Below, in pieces: positions 4,857-7,632 of a stretch of 7,632 nt of DNA; within the stretch, counting starts at the first letter, position 1; every line of letters begins with the position of its first letter. Origin of the DNA: Syntrophaceae bacterium (GTDB taxonomy: Bacteria > Desulfobacterota > Syntrophorhabdia > Syntrophorhabdales > WCHB1-27); assembly GCA_003165115.1 (NCBI GenBank), contig PLSJ01000241.1:1-7632 (forward strand), in the 5' to 3' direction. The position numbers and the translations under genes were made by a program. The notes beneath the pieces were generated by a model. The model did no database searches. It was not told where the DNA came from and was given only the letters and a program-made list of their open reading frames with translations.

Positions 4857-6032
4857 ATGACCGATCTCTTTCACCCCTTCGGCCCGCTCCTCCACGCCCG
4901 CTTCATCAGGCGCCCAAACCGTTTCCTCGTCGAGTGCGACTATGAGGAGAGTCTGATTCGGGCATATCTCCCTAACCCGGGGAGGCTGCAGGAGCTTCTC
5001 CTTCCGGGCAGTCGCCTTTATGTCGTCGAGGAAGAGGCAAGTGACCGGGCCACGCGGTTTACGGTCGTGGGTGTCCACCACGACGATTCCGACTGCCCTA
5101 TCATGATCCATACGGGGAAGACCAACGACGCGACGCGACGCCTCCTGGAAAAACGGCTCATCCCAGGTCTCGAGGACGCATCCGTGGTGAGACACGAGGT
5201 AACCGTCGGCCGCAGCAGGTTCGATTTTCTCCTCCGCGACGGACACGGCGACATGCTTCTCGAAGTCAAGTCGTGCACGCTTTTCGGCAGGAGGGTCGCC
5301 ATGTTCCCGGACGCGGTCACGGCCAGGGGGACCAGGCACCTCGAAGAGCTGGCGTCGCTTGCGGGAGAAGGGATGAGGGCCGCGGTCCTTTTCATCGTCC
5401 ACGGGCCTTCCCCCGATACCTTCATGCCAGACTACCATACGGACCTTCGCTTTGCCCGCACGCTGCTGGCTGTACGCGGATCGGTGCGCATCATCCCTAT
5501 CGGGGTGTGTTGGACGCCCGATCTTTCCCTCTCCGACCACGTGGCCCTTCTTGATATCCCCTGGTCTTACATCGAGAGGGAGGCGCGCGACAGGGGGAGT
5601 TACATCCTCGTCCTCTCCCTCCCGGAAGACCGCTTCCTCGATGTCGGCAGGGCGGGCCGTCTCTTTTTCAGGAAGGGCTTCTACCTCTATGCGGGCTCGG
5701 CGATGACGAACCTGACGGCGAGGATGGCCAGGCATGTGCGAACGCGCAAACGGTTCCACTGGCATATCGACTGGCTGAGGTCGGTTGCCAAAGTCCATGC
5801 CGTCCTCCCCATCCGCTCGTCCTCAAGGCTCGAATGCACCATCGCGCAAGCACTGGCCGCCCATGCGGCATGGTCGATACCGGGGTTCGGCTGCACGGAC
5901 TGCGGCTGCGCATCCCACCTTTTCGGCCGCCCTGACGATCCCTTGCGGTCGGCCTGGTTCCAGGGGCTCCTTCTTTCGCTCCGAATTGACAGATACGGCT
6001 GGCAGGATACCCCATCGAGCGATGCCGGCTGA
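4857..6032 (+). CDS. sfsA: SfsA-family protein with C-terminal DUF123 / Uri-type GIY-YIG nuclease domain
   Basis: This 391-residue protein is a two-domain fusion. Residues about 8-235 are SfsA, named for sugar fermentation stimulation and annotated as a DNA-binding or DNA/RNA nuclease protein. They show RPNRFLVEC (19-27), LPNPGRLQELLLPGS (38-52) in place of the usual C/HxPNTGRM, HTGKTN (85-90), and the restriction-like core RSRFDFLL...LLEVKS (119-139) with Asp123, Glu136 and Lys138, then FPDAVTARGTRHL (150-162). Residues 247-357 are a DUF123 domain (COG1833, Uri-type): GSYILVL, YLYAGSA, a His-rich helix (HWHIDWL) and the signature GFGCTDCGCASHLF. SfsA alone is about 230-240 residues, so the tail is an addition. 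Neither the ATG chosen nor the one ten codons upstream (4827) has a good Shine-Dalgarno. The later one puts the family N-terminus at a normal distance. Substrate is unproven. Confidence 0.9.
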   Translation: MTDLFHPFGPLLHARFIRRPNRFLVECDYEESLIRAYLPNPGRLQELLLPGSRLYVVEEEASDRATRFTVVGVHHDDSDCPIMIHTGKTNDATRRLLEKRLIPGLEDASVVRHEVTVGRSRFDFLLRDGHGDMLLEVKSCTLFGRRVAMFPDAVTARGTRHLEELASLAGEGMRAAVLFIVHGPSPDTFMPDYHTDLRFARTLLAVRGSVRIIPIGVCWTPDLSLSDHVALLDIPWSYIEREARDRGSYILVLSLPEDRFLDVGRAGRLFFRKGFYLYAGSAMTNLTARMARHVRTRKRFHWHIDWLRSVAKVHAVLPIRSSSRLECTIAQALAAHAAWSIPGFGCTDCGCASHLFGRPDDPLRSAWFQGLLLSLRIDRYGWQDTPSSDAG

Positions 6033-6315
6033 GCACCTTCGCGCACGAGGTCAGAAGGGGGCTTGCTTCTTCGAATATCTTATACTTGGTCTCCTGCTTC
6101 TCCGCGCCTTCCGCGACGACCCACGGGCAGGGTGGAAATGGCGATGGTCTTTCTTTGCGATGGTCGGCGTCGTGCTTTGGGCCCTCGGAGACGAGTTTCA
6201 CCAGTCCTTCGTTCCGACCCGAACCGCGTCAATGACAGATGTGGCGATAGACACGCTGGGGGGAGCACTCGCACAATTCGCGGGTGCCTTCTGGCATCGA
6301 TACCTGAGGAGATAG
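6022..6315 (+). CDS. VanZ-like membrane protein, N-terminally short
   Basis: This 97-residue protein matches the C-terminal two-thirds of the VanZ-like family. FFEYLILGLLLLRAF (16-30) corresponds to the usual HFxEYxxLGxLLxRA segment and a membrane helix. SFFAMVGVVLWALGDEFHQSFVPTRTASMTDVAIDTLGG (43-81) carries the family hallmark GDEFHQ, followed by the R-T/A-S-x-x-D-x-x-x-D/N-x-x-G motif, and GALAQFAGAFWHRYL ends the last helix. VanZ-like proteins usually have about 110-160 residues with one more helix in front and a DK-H motif, which here reads QKGACF. The ATG at 6022 overlaps the end of sfsA by 11 bases and has no clear Shine-Dalgarno. No upstream start gives a convincing first helix. It is therefore a minimal family member or one that lost its N-terminus. 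Function is unknown; VanZ in vancomycin clusters gives low-level teicoplanin resistance. Confidence 0.72.
   Translation: MPAEHLRARGQKGACFFEYLILGLLLLRAFRDDPRAGWKWRWSFFAMVGVVLWALGDEFHQSFVPTRTASMTDVAIDTLGGALAQFAGAFWHRYLRR
6307..6311 (+). promoter_or_regulatory. Shine-Dalgarno fixing a GTG start for the alcohol dehydrogenase
   Basis: AGGAG inside the last codons of the VanZ-like gene lies eight bases before GTG 6320, the best-placed ribosome binding site in the window. It supports the GTG even though it adds about nine residues to the N-terminus usual for the family (xIQAAVLR). No ATG occurs in frame closer to the conserved start. Confidence 0.6.
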
Positions 6316-6319
6316 GCCG

Positions 6320-7408
6320 GTGCATCACATTTGGGGTGTTCATAAGATTCAGGCTGCGGTCCTTCGCGCCAGCGGCGGTCCCTTGAAGATCGAATCCCTG
6401 GAGATAGAAGGCGCGCGGGACGACGAGGTCCTTGTGCGCATCGTCTCCTCGGGCATCTGCCGCACCGACATCGACTTCATGGACGACTGGGACGGGGATC
6501 CGGTGGTGCTCGGCCATGAGGGCGCGGATATAGCGGATGTAGTCGGCAACAACGTGAGGGGCATAAGGCAGGGCGATCATGTGGTGCTCTCGTACCAGTC
6601 CTGCGGCTCCTGCGCCGAGTGCAGGAAGGGCCACCCCGCCGGCTGCGAGCGCTTCTACGACCTGAACTTCGGCTTTGCCCGCATGGACGGCGGCAATGCC
6701 TATGCAATATCCGGCGTGAGGGGTCACTTCTTCGGCCAGTCTTCCTTCGCCACCCACGCCCTGGCCACCGGTCGCAACCTTATCAAGGCTCCAAAAGACC
6801 TGGACCTTGCCCTTCTCGCCCCCCTTGGCTGCGGTCTCCAAACCGGTGCCGGCACGGTGATGAACTCCCTGAAGGTCCCGAAGGGGGCAAGCATCGCGGT
6901 CTTCGGGACCGGATCGGTTGGTCTCGCCGCCGTAATGGCCGCCAGTATCGTGGGAGCGGGTCCCATCATCGCCATTGACAAGAACCCCAGGCGCCTTGAC
7001 CTTTCCTTGGAGTTGGGAGCCACTCACGTAATAGACAGTCGCCAGGACATCCCCTCCGGCCTCGTCCGTATTGCAGGCCACGGTGTCGATTACGTCCTGG
7101 AGATCACGGGCGACAGCACGATGCACAGGCTCGCCGTTGCAGCAGTGAAGCCGAAAGGGGCTGTGGCACTCATTGCCGAGCCGGGCAGATCGGAATCCCT
7201 GCCGGGAGGTCGGAAAGTCATCGGCGTCATCCAGGGCGACGCGGTACCGCAGCGTTTCATCCCGAAGCTGATCGAGTTGTACCGGGCTGGCCGATTCCCC
7301 TTTGACCGTCTCGTCAGGTTCTACGATTTTAAGAAGATCAACGAGGCTGTTGCCGATTCCAAAAAAGGCGACATGATCAAACCCGTGCTGCGGATCGGCG
7401 GGGCGTGA
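6320..7408 (+). CDS. Zinc-dependent alcohol dehydrogenase (MDR family, aryl-alcohol/AdhB-like)
   Basis: This 362-residue protein is a medium-chain zinc alcohol dehydrogenase, cytosolic and NAD-linked, interconverting alcohols and aldehydes. The closest resemblance is to the AdhB/aryl-alcohol group. Catalytic zinc ligands are Cys47 (GICRTD), His66 with Glu67 (GHEGAD), and Cys171 (PLGCGLQTG). The structural zinc loop is complete, with Cys95, Cys98, Cys101 and Cys109 in SCGSCAECRKGHPAGC. The Rossmann motif GTGSVG is at 196-201, and Asp220 at the end of the second strand (IIAIDKN) indicates NAD rather than NADP. The C-terminus has the group pattern IQGDAVPQRFIPKLI...GRFPFDRLVRFYDF (304-337). It starts at GTG behind AGGAG, four bases after the VanZ-like stop, so it is probably in one transcript with that gene. 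No good terminator follows it. The preferred alcohol is not deducible. Confidence 0.94.
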   Translation: MHHIWGVHKIQAAVLRASGGPLKIESLEIEGARDDEVLVRIVSSGICRTDIDFMDDWDGDPVVLGHEGADIADVVGNNVRGIRQGDHVVLSYQSCGSCAECRKGHPAGCERFYDLNFGFARMDGGNAYAISGVRGHFFGQSSFATHALATGRNLIKAPKDLDLALLAPLGCGLQTGAGTVMNSLKVPKGASIAVFGTGSVGLAAVMAASIVGAGPIIAIDKNPRRLDLSLELGATHVIDSRQDIPSGLVRIAGHGVDYVLEITGDSTMHRLAVAAVKPKGAVALIAEPGRSESLPGGRKVIGVIQGDAVPQRFIPKLIELYRAGRFPFDRLVRFYDFKKINEAVADSKKGDMIKPVLRIGGA

Positions 7409-7452
7409 CCATGCATTGATAGGTATCTCACTCCATGTACCGACCAATCTCC

Positions 7453-7481
7453 TTGACTGGGGGGAGGACCATCTTTATAGT
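7453..7481 (+). promoter_or_regulatory. Sigma70-like promoter in front of hrpB
   Basis: TTGACT (7453-7458) and TATAGT (7476-7481) each match five of six consensus bases and are separated by 17 bases. This is the best promoter I can see in the window. Transcription would start near 7488, giving a leader of about 55 bases to the hrpB ATG. It lies in the 135-base gap after the alcohol dehydrogenase, so hrpB appears to have its own transcript. Confidence 0.55.
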
Positions 7482-7543
7482 AATACTCGGAAACATTAAC
7501 TTCCCTGTACAGGACGCCTGTAAGTTTGTCGTACGCGAATTCC

Positions 7544-7632
7544 ATGCACCCATACCCCATCGACCATATCCTTCCGGAGCTGAAAAAGGCCGTCCTCGGC
7601 GGGCCTGCGGTCGTGCTTCAGGCCCCGCCCGG
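7544..7632 (+). CDS. hrpB: ATP-dependent helicase HrpB, N-terminal fragment cut by the window edge
   Basis: Twenty-nine codons are visible, reading MHPYPIDHILPELKKAV and then LGGPAVVLQAPP, followed by GG. This fits the N-terminus of DEAH-box helicase HrpB: a YPI/LPI-D-x-x-LPEL opening, a short helix, then AVLQAPPGAGKTT, the start of the Walker A motif. The window ends just before the nucleotide-binding lysine. HrpB proteins are normally about 800 residues. The ATG has no obvious Shine-Dalgarno but gives the standard N-terminal distance to Walker A. Related HrpA/Prp22-type helicases share the core but not this short lead-in. The identification rests on 29 residues. Confidence 0.72.
   Translation, partial: MHPYPIDHILPELKKAVLGGPAVVLQAPP

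Noticed and set aside
4815..5798. Minus-strand open frame of 327 codons
   Set aside because: It is antisense to sfsA-DUF123, low in recognisable motifs and full of charged residues typical of reverse-strand reading of GC-rich genes.
6080..7447. Minus-strand open frame of 455 codons
   Set aside because: It is a mirror of the high-GC alcohol dehydrogenase gene. The plus-strand product has every zinc and cofactor motif and the reverse product none.
7321..7560. Minus-strand open frame of 79 codons
   Set aside because: It overlaps the hrpB start and promoter at one end and the dehydrogenase C-terminus at the other, matches no family I know, and has no ribosome binding site. It is kept only as a weak observation.

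Overview
The window looks like bacterial chromosome of moderately high GC. Hand counts of single 60-base lines give about 68% in the alcohol dehydrogenase gene (6901-6960) against about 42% in the antitoxin gene (2941-3000) and about 38% in the intergenic stretch 2281-2400. The gene set is an aldo/keto reductase, a SfsA-type protein with a DUF123/Uri-type nuclease tail, a VanZ-like protein, a zinc alcohol dehydrogenase and the start of the helicase HrpB. It would suit a free-living, perhaps anaerobic, proteobacterium of the Deltaproteobacteria/Desulfobacterota kind, but no rRNA or tRNA is present and that assignment is a guess.

Layout. On the minus strand (read right to left) lies a small housekeeping-type cluster: an alpha/beta hydrolase (2225-1413), a 141-residue protein I do not recognise (1411-986), an aldo/keto reductase (931-98) and possibly the start of one more gene running off the left edge (70-1). 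A 182-base AT-rich divergent intergenic region (2226-2407) follows. It carries a sigma70-like promoter buried inside a nested dyad.

The centre of the window (2408-4650, plus strand) is a type IV toxin-antitoxin operon of the AbiE class: an AbiEi-like winged-helix antitoxin/repressor and an AbiEii-like nucleotidyltransferase toxin, overlapping by ATGA. The toxin is not minimal. Behind the nucleotidyltransferase it carries a WYL-like putative ligand-sensing domain and a C-terminal C2HC zinc-finger-like segment. This is the accessory, probably defence-related, part of the window. It is less GC-rich than its surroundings, is followed by a long imperfect stem-loop (4659-4714), and is bracketed by a 12/13-base near-direct repeat (2265-2276 and 4814-4826).

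Downstream on the plus strand is a tightly packed chromosomal run: sfsA-DUF123 (4857-6032), a shortened VanZ-like gene overlapping its end (6022-6315), and a GTG-started zinc alcohol dehydrogenase (6320-7408). A well-formed -35/-10 pair (7453-7481) then precedes the first 29 codons of hrpB (7544 to the window end). I see no CRISPR array, insertion sequence, tRNA or rRNA.
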